A stretch of 22,750 nucleotides of DNA from a virus. The DNA lies in the IMG/VR virus record IMGVR_UViG_3300045999_012326, positions 1-22,750 of that record. One strand, 5' to 3'. How positions within the stretch are numbered: position 1 is the stretch's first letter; every line of letters starts with the position of its first letter. This document shows positions 1 to 9,700 of the stretch, piece after piece. The notes under the pieces were generated by a model. It did no database searches. It was not told where the DNA came from and saw nothing but the letters and a program-made list of their open reading frames with translations. The position numbers and the translations under genes were made by a program.

Positions 1-1
1 A

Positions 2-1759
2 CTCAAGTATAATGACGTAGGGCTTCCTATCATCATCAAGGAGAATCCTTCTAAGACAGATTCTGTCACGAAGGCTCCTGAAGTTGCATACGGTATTCCT
101 TCTTTCATTAACCCTTATGCATTACTGGCTTTTCCTACAGTTGGAGCAAAATTTAATCAAGTCATAGACGATCCTAGCTCTAACATGAAGTTTTCTTCAC
201 CGTTTGCAAAAGTAGCAGGCAGTGATGGAAATGCACTTTCTTCAAATCTAGAACCTTCTGTTTACAACTTAGTCAATACACCGCCAGACGGTAGCGCTAA
301 TGCTTGGAAGAGTAAAATGCCGTACCGATACACAGACTTTCTCTATTGCAAATACTACGGCAAGATACCGAATAACCACATGGTAACATTGAGACGATAT
401 CCTGCTCCTACATATGACAATTTAGCGATTCCTCTTGCACAAGATGAATCTACTGGAGATTTCAAAGCAATTTCTAGTGGCCAAGGAAATTTCAAACCGA
501 TAGCACAAGCTGTCACATATTTAGGTGAAGATCCAGCAAACAAGCTAGCTGACATTCTAGGTTTTGAAGTTTCGATGGCTTGGAAGAAGCACGAATCTAA
601 CGTGGAAAACGTTTACGGTAACGAACAAGATGCTGATCAAGGTCCTAGTGTTCTCTCTGGTGCTGCTAAATTCTTAACTGTTACATCGGGTCTTTTCGGA
701 GGCAATATGACTTCTCCTACACAAGAACAAAATTCCAGATATGACCCATACGCTAACGGTCCTTATTCTCATAGAGTCTACGGCCCAGTTAACGTAATCG
801 CTTCAACTTACAAGAGAGACAGAGGGTTAGATTTTAAGCAATCTTTCACTCTTAACTTTGATTATGAGCTAAAGTCAATCGGAAGCATCAACCCTAAAGC
901 GGCAATGCTAGACATAATGTCAAACATGCTTCAGCTTACGTATAACAATGCAGCATTTTGGGGTGGAGCAAATCGTTACTTTGGAAATAAGCCGATCTAT
1001 CCATTTTTAGGAGGTAGAGACGGTATGAACGCGTGGTACAGAGGAGATCCTACTGGCTTCTTGAAAGCAGTAGGAAATCAGGTAAAAAATGTTGCAAATG
1101 AAATTGCAGGATTTTTTACAGACCTCATGTCAGATCCTATAAGTGCATTGAAACAACTTGCCACTAACGGAATTTCTACCGTGATGAAAGTTATGGGAAG
1201 AGGCAGGGCTCCGGATATTGTGGCAATGAAAGCTCTTCTGACAGGTGAACCCGTTGGAGAATGGCATTTAGTAGTCGGAAATCCTTACTCTCCGATATTA
1301 ATGATCGGAAACTTGATATGCACTGGAGCTAAATTCCAATTTGGTGAAGTCCTTGGAGCAGATAACTTTCCTACAGAAATGAAAGTTTCCATTACTCTTG
1401 AACACGGAAGACCGAGAGATAAAGGCGACATAGAATCGATGTTTAATGCTGGAGAAGGCAGAATCTATTATGCTCCAATGGGGCAAGCCAATTTATTCAA
1501 GAGTTCTGCGCAAGAGAATTCTGTTAATGACACTACCGGTGGAAACAGCGGAATAGGACAACAAGTAGAAGTCAGTAGAAACAATGCATATACAAGTGCC
1601 AGAAGATCAAAGACTAGATTTAATTCAACTGGTGGAAATAGACCAGGGACAGCAGAATTTGATAGATTAGTCAATGAGCTTGGAAATATAGTCGAAACTG
1701 GCCACGATTTGGCTATGAAAATGGGCTTAATGTCAGCCGGTGAACCAAAACTTAGATAA
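2..1759 (+). CDS. Virion structural protein, probable baseplate/tail-tube junction component (5' end outside window)
   Basis: The frame is open from base 2, so the gene begins upstream; the ATG at 185 is internal and has no ribosome binding site. About 585 residues are visible. A conserved-looking segment near the ATG at 185 (RYTDFLYCKYYGKIPNNH, then TLRRYP) precedes a long middle region. Residues encoded by about 1255-1475 read like a tube-type domain: W-LVVGNP, IGNLI, GEVLGADNFPTE, then LEHGRPRDKGDIESMF. I recall this 'GNP...FPTE...LE-GRPRD' pattern from structural proteins of large myoviruses. T4 gp48 and gp54, which cap the tail tube at the baseplate, are possible functional counterparts, but I cannot verify homology. 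The C-terminus is Ser/Asn/Gly-rich. It lies 5 bases before a gp53-like gene, which supports a baseplate role. The CDS is certain; the function is inferred. Confidence 0.8.
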   Translation, partial: LKYNDVGLPIIIKENPSKTDSVTKAPEVAYGIPSFINPYALLAFPTVGAKFNQVIDDPSSNMKFSSPFAKVAGSDGNALSSNLEPSVYNLVNTPPDGSANAWKSKMPYRYTDFLYCKYYGKIPNNHMVTLRRYPAPTYDNLAIPLAQDESTGDFKAISSGQGNFKPIAQAVTYLGEDPANKLADILGFEVSMAWKKHESNVENVYGNEQDADQGPSVLSGAAKFLTVTSGLFGGNMTSPTQEQNSRYDPYANGPYSHRVYGPVNVIASTYKRDRGLDFKQSFTLNFDYELKSIGSINPKAAMLDIMSNMLQLTYNNAAFWGGANRYFGNKPIYPFLGGRDGMNAWYRGDPTGFLKAVGNQVKNVANEIAGFFTDLMSDPISALKQLATNGISTVMKVMGRGRAPDIVAMKALLTGEPVGEWHLVVGNPYSPILMIGNLICTGAKFQFGEVLGADNFPTEMKVSITLEHGRPRDKGDIESMFNAGEGRIYYAPMGQANLFKSSAQENSVNDTTGGNSGIGQQVEVSRNNAYTSARRSKTRFNSTGGNRPGTAEFDRLVNELGNIVETGHDLAMKMGLMSAGEPKLR

Positions 1760-1764
1760 CGATA

Positions 1765-2460
1765 GTGACGCCAACAACCGTATCAACAGTACTGAATAAC
1801 AAACCCGTAATTGGGACTACTGAAGAAGATCTCAGATTAGATCTCTTGTATCCCTCTAGAGATATCAAGAACGACTACGAAAATTCTCTTGCAGTAGTTA
1901 TACAGGAAGGTGAACAGATGCGGCCAGACATACTTTCTGCAAACTTTTTTGCTTCTCCGAACTATTATGACATGATACTCAAACATAATGGAATTTCAAA
2001 CCCGTTCAGTATTGATGTAGGAGAACTATATCTAGCACCGGAATTGACGTTCCTGTTAGACAATAATGCTCCTTCTGGTAGACAAGTTCAGTCTACAGAA
2101 AGTGTCAGAAATCAGTACATAAATCCTGAGAAAACATCTGTAACTGACAATAGACTGGCTATGATAGATGCACAGAGAATGGAAGCAATGAAGAAAAGAG
2201 CAGAATCTTCTCCTTCTCCCGGTTCTCTCCTTCCTCCTAATATAGCAGACGTAGGAGACAGAGAAATTTCTGTTATCGGAGGTAAAGTTTATTTCGGTAG
2301 AGACGTTACTAGAGGAAAAGCCGAATGTGCTGAACCTATCAGCAAAAGTGAGTTCTTGGCCAGACTCATTAAAAACAGGACATCAGTTCCAAATTCTTCT
2401 GCGAATGGAACTACGAACGTTCTAAGCCCAAATACTAATTCAAATGCTACAAATAGATAA
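1765..2460 (+). CDS. Baseplate wedge protein, gp53-like with LysM-like domain
   Basis: This 231-residue protein starts at a GTG: an in-frame TAG at 1753-1755 excludes an upstream ATG, and the next ATG (1918) would remove the start of the conserved region. Residues 55-93 form a LysM-like module, with RPDILSANFF, YYDMILKHNGISNPF and then a GELYLAP strand. This is the 'W..I...N-I-NP..I..G..L.IP' arrangement seen in the T4 baseplate wedge protein gp53 and related LysM-bearing tail proteins. In T4, gp53 binds gp6/gp25/gp7 wedges and allows wedges to join around the hub. The C-terminal third is low-complexity (Ser, Asn, Thr, Pro). It sits between a structural gene and the hub gene and shares 1 base (TAATG) with the hub start, suggesting translational coupling. 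The family call is moderate because only the short module is diagnostic. Confidence 0.75.
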   Translation: MTPTTVSTVLNNKPVIGTTEEDLRLDLLYPSRDIKNDYENSLAVVIQEGEQMRPDILSANFFASPNYYDMILKHNGISNPFSIDVGELYLAPELTFLLDNNAPSGRQVQSTESVRNQYINPEKTSVTDNRLAMIDAQRMEAMKKRAESSPSPGSLLPPNIADVGDREISVIGGKVYFGRDVTRGKAECAEPISKSEFLARLIKNRTSVPNSSANGTTNVLSPNTNSNATNR

Positions 2461-4001
2461 TGGCCGCAGTAAGTTCTACAACTAATAACGGGAATGCAGC
2501 TCCAGTTAATCAGCTGCAAGTCATCAAGCAGATTGTAAAACCTACGATTGTTCTTGACGACATAGCAGTGCAAGACTTAGAAACAGGCCAAGCGAATACT
2601 GGGGCTGACAATCAGGGGAAAGAATACCCTACGAAGTACACTAAAGCAGTTGCTTATGACGTTCCCATGTTTCAGATAAATGACATCATATATCGAGACA
2701 AGGACATAGACTCGATGACTATTTATTCTATAGACTTTTTACCGACTATAAGAGTAAGACTTTTAGTCAGAGCTAAGTTCACTTATTCAAAGTCCTTTCC
2801 TAAAGATGGAGATCTCTTATCAGTCTTCATCAGGTCTAAAGACGATAGTCTAAAGCCAATTAGAAATGATTATGAGATAACTAGTGTTAACGTAGACTCA
2901 TCGGGAAATGAACTGGGAATAGACTATATGACGATAACAGGAATTCTTAACGTTCCTGTTACTCCGATGGCATGTTTCACTAAAAAGGGAACTAGTCTAG
3001 ATGTGCTACAGAGCATCGCAGAAGATTACAGTTTAGGGTTCGCTACAAACGAAACTGCTACCAAAGATGAACAAAACTGGATTTGTCCTTTCAAGAGACC
3101 ACAAGAATTTATCAACGAAGTCACAGATGCAGCATGGAAAGATGAAAATTCATTTTTTACGTCTTTCATAGATATTTTCTATCACTTGAACTTTGTCAAC
3201 ATAGAACCTATGTTTTCGGCAAAACCTGGATTTGAAAAAGGGTTGAACATAGAGTCATTCAGCATGGACTTTGACGTAGATACTGCAGATTATGCAGAAT
3301 TGATGAAAAATTTACAGGGAATAGTTTTCACTAATCATAGTTCTGCTCAGTATTCTCAGTTTCAGATTGGAAAATACCAGCAAGTAAATTTGGCCAACCA
3401 GAAGAACATAGCAGATGGATACATGAAATACATGCACTACTATGATGCGCTTCTTAAACAAAAGAAGACTGTATTTTCTGACCCTAAAGTTACAGAAGGA
3501 GCTTCAGAATCAATGTTCACATTCAAAGGTAGAAATTCTGACAACCAGCAAAGATACATTCAAGTTACTCATCGCTGGATGGGAACAATGTATGGGACTA
3601 ACGGAGAAAATTGTCATTCCAAGTATCTGTATGCACAAGTCTGGAATTACCAGAACAGAGTTCACATGGACAAACTATATCTCGAAATGGAATTAGTAGG
3701 AGTCAACATGAATCTGAGAAGATATCAGACTATACCTCTGATCATCACAGTACAAGATGATTTGCAAAGGAGACAAGCAAATCCACCTGAAGATCCTACA
3801 AATTCAAGCACACCGCCTACTACAGAGACTGCTAATAGAACTCCTTCTTCTATGGATCAAGATGAGGTACCGTTTGTAGTAGACAAATTTTATACAGGCT
3901 TCTACGTGGTAGACTCTATAGAATACATCTATGAGCAAGGAAAAATGAAACAAAAATGCAAACTGTTGAGAAGAGAATGGCCAGCTCCACCACAGCCTTG
4001 A
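2460..4001 (+). CDS. Baseplate hub protein, gp27/gpD-like
   Basis: This 513-residue protein would form the trimeric hub that joins the tail tube to the central spike. After a polar N-terminal arm (1-65) comes a first beta-rich hub domain (FQINDIIYRD, TIRVRLLVRAKF). The typical late-control-D/gp27 middle follows: GTSLDVLQSIAEDYSLGF at 177-194, then a WICPFKRPQEFINEV helix and a TSFIDIFYHLNFV segment at about 205-250, which in this family probes for a short residence domain after 'd-vL..ia...gl'. A final beta domain (474-508: VDKFYTGFYVVDSIEY, KLLRREW) follows a Pro/Thr-rich linker at about 440-470. It is longer than T4 gp27 (391 residues). The start overlaps the upstream stop by one base. The nearby spike gene (5943) supports the hub assignment. 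Confidence 0.82.
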   Translation: MAAVSSTTNNGNAAPVNQLQVIKQIVKPTIVLDDIAVQDLETGQANTGADNQGKEYPTKYTKAVAYDVPMFQINDIIYRDKDIDSMTIYSIDFLPTIRVRLLVRAKFTYSKSFPKDGDLLSVFIRSKDDSLKPIRNDYEITSVNVDSSGNELGIDYMTITGILNVPVTPMACFTKKGTSLDVLQSIAEDYSLGFATNETATKDEQNWICPFKRPQEFINEVTDAAWKDENSFFTSFIDIFYHLNFVNIEPMFSAKPGFEKGLNIESFSMDFDVDTADYAELMKNLQGIVFTNHSSAQYSQFQIGKYQQVNLANQKNIADGYMKYMHYYDALLKQKKTVFSDPKVTEGASESMFTFKGRNSDNQQRYIQVTHRWMGTMYGTNGENCHSKYLYAQVWNYQNRVHMDKLYLEMELVGVNMNLRRYQTIPLIITVQDDLQRRQANPPEDPTNSSTPPTTETANRTPSSMDQDEVPFVVDKFYTGFYVVDSIEYIYEQGKMKQKCKLLRREWPAPPQP

Positions 4002-4009
4002 TAAATATG
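4000..4009 (+). promoter_or_regulatory. Putative late promoter, variant GATAAATATG
   Basis: The sequence TTGATAAATATG overlaps the TGA stop of the hub gene and lies 14 bases before the next ATG. It contains ATAAATA, close to the T4 late consensus TATAAATA, and matches the spacing of three GATATATAG elements elsewhere in the window. If transcription starts about 12 bases from the first base, as at T4 late promoters, this mRNA would be almost leaderless. AGG directly abuts the ATG and is too close to be a normal Shine-Dalgarno sequence. This is the weakest of the four copies. Confidence 0.45.
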
Positions 4010-4013
4010 TAGG

Positions 4014-5921
4014 ATGATAAACTTAATAGACAAATACAAAGGAGAGTTTTTACGCGGAGGTTTAGTGTACAGCCCGGACACACTGAACCCGATCAGCTTT
4101 GCTCAGGATCCTACATATCTAAGCTTTCACGTAGAATTTTTCTATGCTGATGACATTCCAAGCCCTGATACCGCAGCTTCTGCACATTCTTATTATGTCA
4201 CAGATGACTTCTTAGTTCATGAATTTTCACATAACGGGTTGTTTCAACCGCCAAAGTATAACATAGGCGCTGGAACAGGAGCTCAGGCCTCTGCTAACAC
4301 TTCTACTAATTCTCCAAATTTAGTCTCAAAACCTAATGTTGGTGACTACAATTTTACAGATTCTGCAGAAGACTATCTCTATGCTATTGGTGCAGTTAAC
4401 AAACTGGCAAGTCTCAGAAGCTTTAAGAGAATGTTGTATTCTCTTCAAAAGGACACTCCTTGGTATTTTCAAAAGATTACAGGAGGAGAATCTCTTTACA
4501 CTCTAGATCCGAAGATCAATACTAAAAAAGACGGAGTCCTTACATTTGAATGCTTAGAGAGTATAGACCAAAGAGTCTCATTGCTAGCAGACTTGTATAG
4601 ACTTTCTGCATGGGACTTTGAACGCCACAGAGAAGTTCTCCCTTACAATCTCAGGACTTTTAAGATGAGAATTCACGTGTTTGAGATGAGAAATTTCAAC
4701 ACATATTCTGGAACTATAGCAAATTTCATCAAGAATACCGGTTCAGTTGCATATGAGTCACAGCTCAAAGCATATTGGGAGCTTACTGACGCACAAAGAC
4801 AAGACATACTCAATCCAATCACTAACCAGGGGCTAGGTGGAAATTCTAGAGCTAGAGGAGCAGGAGGAAACCAAAATGGTGGAAATCCTACCGCATATGT
4901 AGATCTAAAAAGCGCATTCAATGCAATCTCTGTTAGAACATACGAACTTAGTCATTGTGAATTTGACTTTTTTAGCACTGCACCAAATTATTTAAGCGAA
5001 TTGACTGTTGGAGAAGTTCCAATGGCCAATTTCACTTTTAAGATCAAATATGGTACAGTTAGAAACATTTCTGACTACCCATTCTACAGATTTGTTTTAG
5101 ACAGTGTCATAGCAGACTCTAAATGGCCTACAGAGTCAGGAGTTTTTCCAAATACTGTTTCACCAGGAAACATAAAAACTCTGAACTCTTTCTATGAACC
5201 GGGAGGGACAACGCAACTTTCTCCTTATGACAACACTGCAATACCTCCAGGAGCAGTAAACCAGGAAGCTAATTTTAATGCTGCAAATAATGGAAAGTTT
5301 CAAGCAGAAAAGAACATTAGAGAACAGTTTCCTCCTAATTTTAGGCTAGGAGGAATTGGCGGAAGAGTTCTTGGTGCACTAGAATCCAGACTCAATACTG
5401 CTGTACAAGGAGTAGTCTCCAGAGTCAATTCTGCACTACTAGGAAACGTCTTTGACAGAATTCCTTCTCCAGCAGAAGTAGCAGGTGTTTTGAGAGGATT
5501 TTTGGCTGGAGACAGAACTATAGATTCAGGTGGATTGCCTACCACCGTAGACCCTGATAACATTGGGTTAGAACCTTTGACAACAGATCAAAGCATTGTG
5601 GATAGCCCTATTGTAAATCTGCCCGTAGATTCTGCGATCACTCAGTCTGGACTTGATAGCCTATCTGTTGACAATACTATCACTGGTTCTGGTCTTGATC
5701 CTCTTTCTACCGACAGTAACGTTATACAAGATTCGTTCGTTAATCTTCCAGTAGATTCTTCTATCGCCGAAGACAGTTTTACACCGCTAAGTACTGATAC
5801 ACAGATTTCTCAAAGCGGTTTCGATTCACTAAGTGCAGACAGCGGAATTTCAAACAGTGAAATGACACCGCCTCCTGTACAACCGAAGATTTCTCCCAAG
5901 AACATCTTCGGCAGAGGTTGA
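4014..5921 (+). CDS. Virion structural protein with C-terminal tandem repeats, probable baseplate/tail component
   Basis: This 635-residue protein has a globular N-terminal two thirds and a repetitive tail. The recognisable core is at about 145-235: W-Y-F-QKITGGESLYTLDP, then LTFECLESIDQRVSLLADLYRLSAWDFERHREVLPYNLRTF, followed by a beta strand MRIHVFEMR. I recall this 'esiD-R...LadLYR.a.yD..rReVLP.NLR.F' pattern from conserved but unnamed tail or baseplate proteins of large myoviruses. An insert at about 270-300 is Gly/Asn-rich (GLGGNSRARGAGGNQNGGN). Residues 521-618 are seven units of 13-15 residues, described separately. The gene sits between the hub and spike genes and has its own late-type promoter. 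A tube-initiator or hub-associated role fits the position, but the molecular function is unknown. Confidence 0.78.
   Translation: MINLIDKYKGEFLRGGLVYSPDTLNPISFAQDPTYLSFHVEFFYADDIPSPDTAASAHSYYVTDDFLVHEFSHNGLFQPPKYNIGAGTGAQASANTSTNSPNLVSKPNVGDYNFTDSAEDYLYAIGAVNKLASLRSFKRMLYSLQKDTPWYFQKITGGESLYTLDPKINTKKDGVLTFECLESIDQRVSLLADLYRLSAWDFERHREVLPYNLRTFKMRIHVFEMRNFNTYSGTIANFIKNTGSVAYESQLKAYWELTDAQRQDILNPITNQGLGGNSRARGAGGNQNGGNPTAYVDLKSAFNAISVRTYELSHCEFDFFSTAPNYLSELTVGEVPMANFTFKIKYGTVRNISDYPFYRFVLDSVIADSKWPTESGVFPNTVSPGNIKTLNSFYEPGGTTQLSPYDNTAIPPGAVNQEANFNAANNGKFQAEKNIREQFPPNFRLGGIGGRVLGALESRLNTAVQGVVSRVNSALLGNVFDRIPSPAEVAGVLRGFLAGDRTIDSGGLPTTVDPDNIGLEPLTTDQSIVDSPIVNLPVDSAITQSGLDSLSVDNTITGSGLDPLSTDSNVIQDSFVNLPVDSSIAEDSFTPLSTDTQISQSGFDSLSADSGISNSEMTPPPVQPKISPKNIFGRG
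5574..5867 (+). repeat. Seven tandem ~14-residue repeats, consensus (P/S)LS.D..I..SG.D
   Basis: Residues 521-618 of the preceding structural protein contain units beginning PLTTDQ, LPVDSAI, SLSVDNTI, PLSTDSNV, LPVDSSI, PLSTDTQI and SLSADSGI, each 13-15 residues long. The Leu, Asp and Ile positions are periodic. Nucleotide copies have diverged, with different codons for the same residues, so this is an old protein-level repeat and not a recent DNA duplication. The regular hydrophobic spacing and Ser/Asp content would suit a beta-solenoid or an extended fibrous tail. The last unit is followed by a Pro-rich terminus (PPPVQPKISPK). Confidence 0.8.
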
Positions 5922-5928
5922 TATATAG
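5920..5928 (+). promoter_or_regulatory. Putative late promoter GATATATAG
   Basis: GATATATAG begins inside the TGA stop of the repeat-bearing gene and lies 23 bases before the spike ATG. The identical 9-mer occurs before two other units (11254 and 14555). It resembles the T4-type late promoter, which is a single TATA-like element without a conserved -35. The leader (AAAGATTAGATT) has no purine-rich ribosome binding site at the usual spacing. Confidence 0.6.
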
Positions 5929-5942
5929 ACAAAGATTAGATT

Positions 5943-6770
5943 ATGGGATTCGATTTTTTCGGTAACATTGCTGCACAGAATTTGCGAGGAACAGAATGGA
6001 TGGGAATAGTAGAAGAAAATTCCGATCCTGAGTTTGTCGGAAGATGTAAAGTGAGAATTTTCGGTCTATTTGACGGAAGACAAGATGATAGAGTAGACAA
6101 TTCTCCGTATAAAATTTCTACGAACGATCTCCCATGGTGTTATCCGGCAAACGGATCGTTTTTTTCTAGTAGTGGTGAAAATAGAGGAGCAGGAAATCTT
6201 TCTGTTCCAAAAAAGAACTCAGTAGTAAAAATACGTTTTAACGGCGGAAATCTCTACTCGCCTGAATACTTTTCGATACAAGATGTCAACACTGATCTTT
6301 CAGCGGAGATAAAAGACTCTTATATAGATTCTCATGTCATCTTATATGACAAAGATCAGCAGCTTAAAATCTTATATAAGCCAGCACTAGGAGTACAGAT
6401 TTTTCATAAAGATTCTAATCTTACTATCAATCCTGACTCTAGCATAACTATAGAGCATAAAGATACACAGAGCATTATAGAGCTAGTCGGAGGCACAATA
6501 AACATTGTGGCCAATTCTACAATAAATGTTACTTCTAATACAAAAATACAAGCAGAATCTAGCGAAAGTATTTTTAACGGTAGTACAGTTACTAAATTAG
6601 GTCCTTCTCCTCAGTATTCAGCAGTTTTAGCTGAACCTCTTTGGACATTCTTGAAAATACTTTCAACTGCAGTGGACGCTAAGTTTCCACCTACGCCGAG
6701 CGCCATGTCTTCACAAGCAGAAGCATTTGAAGCTCTTTCTACATCAAAAAACGTTAAAATTTCACCCTGA
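5943..6770 (+). CDS. Baseplate central spike protein, gp5/gpV-like, without lysozyme domain
   Basis: This 275-residue protein has the layout of a membrane-piercing tail spike. An N-terminal OB-fold (about 15-115) opens with WMGIVEENSDPEFVGRCKVR, the usual 'G.V....DP...GR..Vri.g' start, and closes with VPKKNSVVKIRF, the 'vP..g..V.v.F' strand. Residues 130-220 are short alternating strands (LTINPDSSITIEH, GTINIVANSTINVT, KIQAESSESIF), as expected of the intertwined triple-stranded beta-helix. A helical tail (about 232-275) follows. T4 gp5 carries a lysozyme domain between the OB-fold and the helix; none is present here. It sits downstream of the hub gene, its expected partner, and its stop overlaps the next start by one base (TGATG). 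Confidence 0.85.
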   Translation: MGFDFFGNIAAQNLRGTEWMGIVEENSDPEFVGRCKVRIFGLFDGRQDDRVDNSPYKISTNDLPWCYPANGSFFSSSGENRGAGNLSVPKKNSVVKIRFNGGNLYSPEYFSIQDVNTDLSAEIKDSYIDSHVILYDKDQQLKILYKPALGVQIFHKDSNLTINPDSSITIEHKDTQSIIELVGGTINIVANSTINVTSNTKIQAESSESIFNGSTVTKLGPSPQYSAVLAEPLWTFLKILSTAVDAKFPPTPSAMSSQAEAFEALSTSKNVKISP

Positions 6771-9700
6771 TGAATGAGAAGAGCAAATCTAGAGCCGAAC
6801 TCTTACAACTCCCACACTGCGAAAAGGTATACGACGTAGAGGGAGTAGGTGAAGTGATTTTTCCACCAGGTGTAAACTTAGTAGAAAAATCAGTTGACGT
6901 AGAAATAGATCTTGAAGAAATATCAGAAGAAGAAATATCTTCGATTACTGCAGCCACAGCTCTTGCGATACAAGCTATCGAAGAAGCTTATGATCCTTCC
7001 ACAGCAAAGAAAATAAAGGAGAATTTTTCTTCTTCTCTCAATTGGAAAGGGAAAAAGAAATTGAATCTCAAATTACCGTTCAACATCATTCTTTCTGAAG
7101 ATTTTTTCGGCGTAAAAATATCAGTTCTTCCGAATTTTTCCAAGCTTAAAGTCAGTTATGATATACAAAAATTTCTGACAGACAAGCTGGCTGCATTAGA
7201 TTTCTTAAAGAAACACCCTATTCAGCCGTTAGCTAAGAGCAAGAGACAAGTTCCTCTTGACACGGAAAAGAGTAAAGCGGAGATACTTTCTCTCATCACA
7301 GATGAAATTTCTCCGACTCTTAAAGAGAAACTTGATTCTGCAGAAAGTGTCTACGATGTCATAACTATTGCCAGAGAAAACGGCGTCTCTTTAGAAGAAA
7401 ACTACAATCCGACTTCTGAACTCGAAGAATTGGTCAATAATGAATCTATTCCCGAAGAGCTTCCGATAGACGATTGTGCAGAGCCACAGACTGCAATTTC
7501 TGACTTTAGAGGAGAAGAAGTAAATACTGTTGCAACCCAGTGTTGTGAACCTCTTCCAGAAGAAGAAATTGAAGAGCCTATTCCAGAGATAGTAGAGCCT
7601 GAATTACAGACAGAAGAAGAAATACTCGAATTCATAGCGAATGTAGAAGACATAACAGACACGTTGAAGAAGTGTAGTGAAGAAAAAGCGTACGCAGACT
7701 CTTACATTCTGAGAATCTATCAGGTGAGAGAAGACTTGTATCCACTCACTTTTTACATGAAAAAACGGCAAGAAATTTTTCAGACCTACCAGCAAGCAAT
7801 ATCTATCAGAGAAACTATACAGAAGAATGTAGAAGACAATAGAAAAATACTCCAGACTATTGCCAAAAAAGGAAGTGAGACATCAGGAACTCTATTTTCT
7901 GCTGCAATACAGGGAACTAATTTGACCGCCAAAATAAACAGCATAGAGGCAAAAGACTCTTGGAATTTTGATTCAAATGTAGCAGAAAAAGCACAGAAAA
8001 AACTCAAAGAGAGTTATGACATTCTGACAGGCACTACCACACTCAACAAACTCGGTGGAACTGCAAATTCTTACAAGGCTGCAATCACTACTGAAGTTAC
8101 CGCGTATCAGAAAAATAATGATGCGCTAACAGCTCTTTCTGCTTCTCTTTCTGCATTAGAAACTTCTGTGAAATTTAAGCCGACTCTTGACACGTTAGAA
8201 ATAATCGCATTGAAAGCAGCAGGAGCCAACGCACTCACTGTTTTTACTCCTAACACTCTTCTGTTACCCACAGGCAATGGAAATTATAGTAACCAGTCTG
8301 GAGTGAATCCTGTTAACAAGAAAAAATTCTATTTGCTGATAGACGGAGAAAAAAAGATGTTTGATGAGCTTAAAACTATCTATGAGCTCAATCAATTCTC
8401 TGTCGACATGCAAGTTCTCTACCGTCCTTCTAACCCTGGAATTCCTGCCACAGAAAACTTAAGAGGTCTCATTAATGAAAGAGTTTGGAATAAATTCAAT
8501 TCTACCGAAAGAGTAGACTTCCTGTTTACTGCTAAAGAGCAGGGATACATTAGTCCAAAACCTTCAAATTCTGAATTGCAAGACACTACAAAGTCTGTAG
8601 CAGCAGAAGTGAAAATTGATGACGACAAAGCCACAGAATTTTTAAGCAATTATGATGTCAACGAGGAAATAAAACTTTTGCAAAAAATTGCAGAAACTAG
8701 AACATCGGCATCAGAGTACTTTGCTAAGTTAGAAATTGTGGCAAAACAAGATGCTTCTAAAATTTACGAGGGAGAAATCTATGCCATCCAGTGGAATAAT
8801 TCTTCATTGAGCAAGGATTTTAAGGATCTGAAAGAGAAGTATCAGAAAGAATACGAATCTATAATTAAATTTGACGAAGAGCTTGCAAAAAAGATTGATT
8901 CTCTCAAGAAATTTTCTGCACAGAAGAAGCAATGTTTTGCAGATCAAGAAGAAGCTCTAAATAAACTTTCACCGTCAAAAGAGACACCTCAGCCTATCGA
9001 ACCTCCTTGCTCTGATCCATTCGGATCTAAACCGATAAAGAGTTCGAATCCTGGGCCTCAGAAGAACTGTTATTGGAAAGAATACACTAAAAATCTTCAG
9101 ACAGTCGCATTTATGCCAATACCCGACATTTTGGCATTAAATAAACGACTTTTTAGATACTATCCAGTAGGTCTTCAAATACCGGTTCCTGCGCCTCCTG
9201 GAGTTTTACCAACTTTAGCTTTAGGGATACCAGATCCTAAAATCAGCATCCCATTTCCCATACTCTGGAAGCACATACTCACTTTGACTACACCGGCTGG
9301 ACAATTCGTTCTTTGGCTCACAATTTGTCCTCCGTTCACTGTTGCACCTTATTTGCTATTTTTAGATGAACAGCAGAATGCAGCATTTCTTACTTCTCCG
9401 AAAGGCAAAGTCACGGTTCCTGCTCCTTCCCTAAAGTGGAAAAAATTCCTCGAGAAGTCACTATTAGAGAGAATTCCAGGCTTAAAAATTCCGATGGCTG
9501 CTTTACCTCAAATAGATTCCAATGTGAACAATAAAAAGCCAGATTCTACCAAAAATTTCTTGGAAGATCTGAGAAAGAAAGTAAAAGCTCAGATAGACAA
9601 AATTGACAGCCAAGAAAATAATCTTAGCGCAGAGAGAATAGAAAAAAGAACTAAGCTCAAAGATTTTAGAGAAAAACTCAATAAAGCTCTAGACACAAAT

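Noticed and set aside
3442-3696. An 84-codon + strand frame inside the hub gene
   Set aside because: It is out of frame with the gp27/gpD-like protein, whose motifs continue through this stretch. It has no ribosome binding site or recognisable content.
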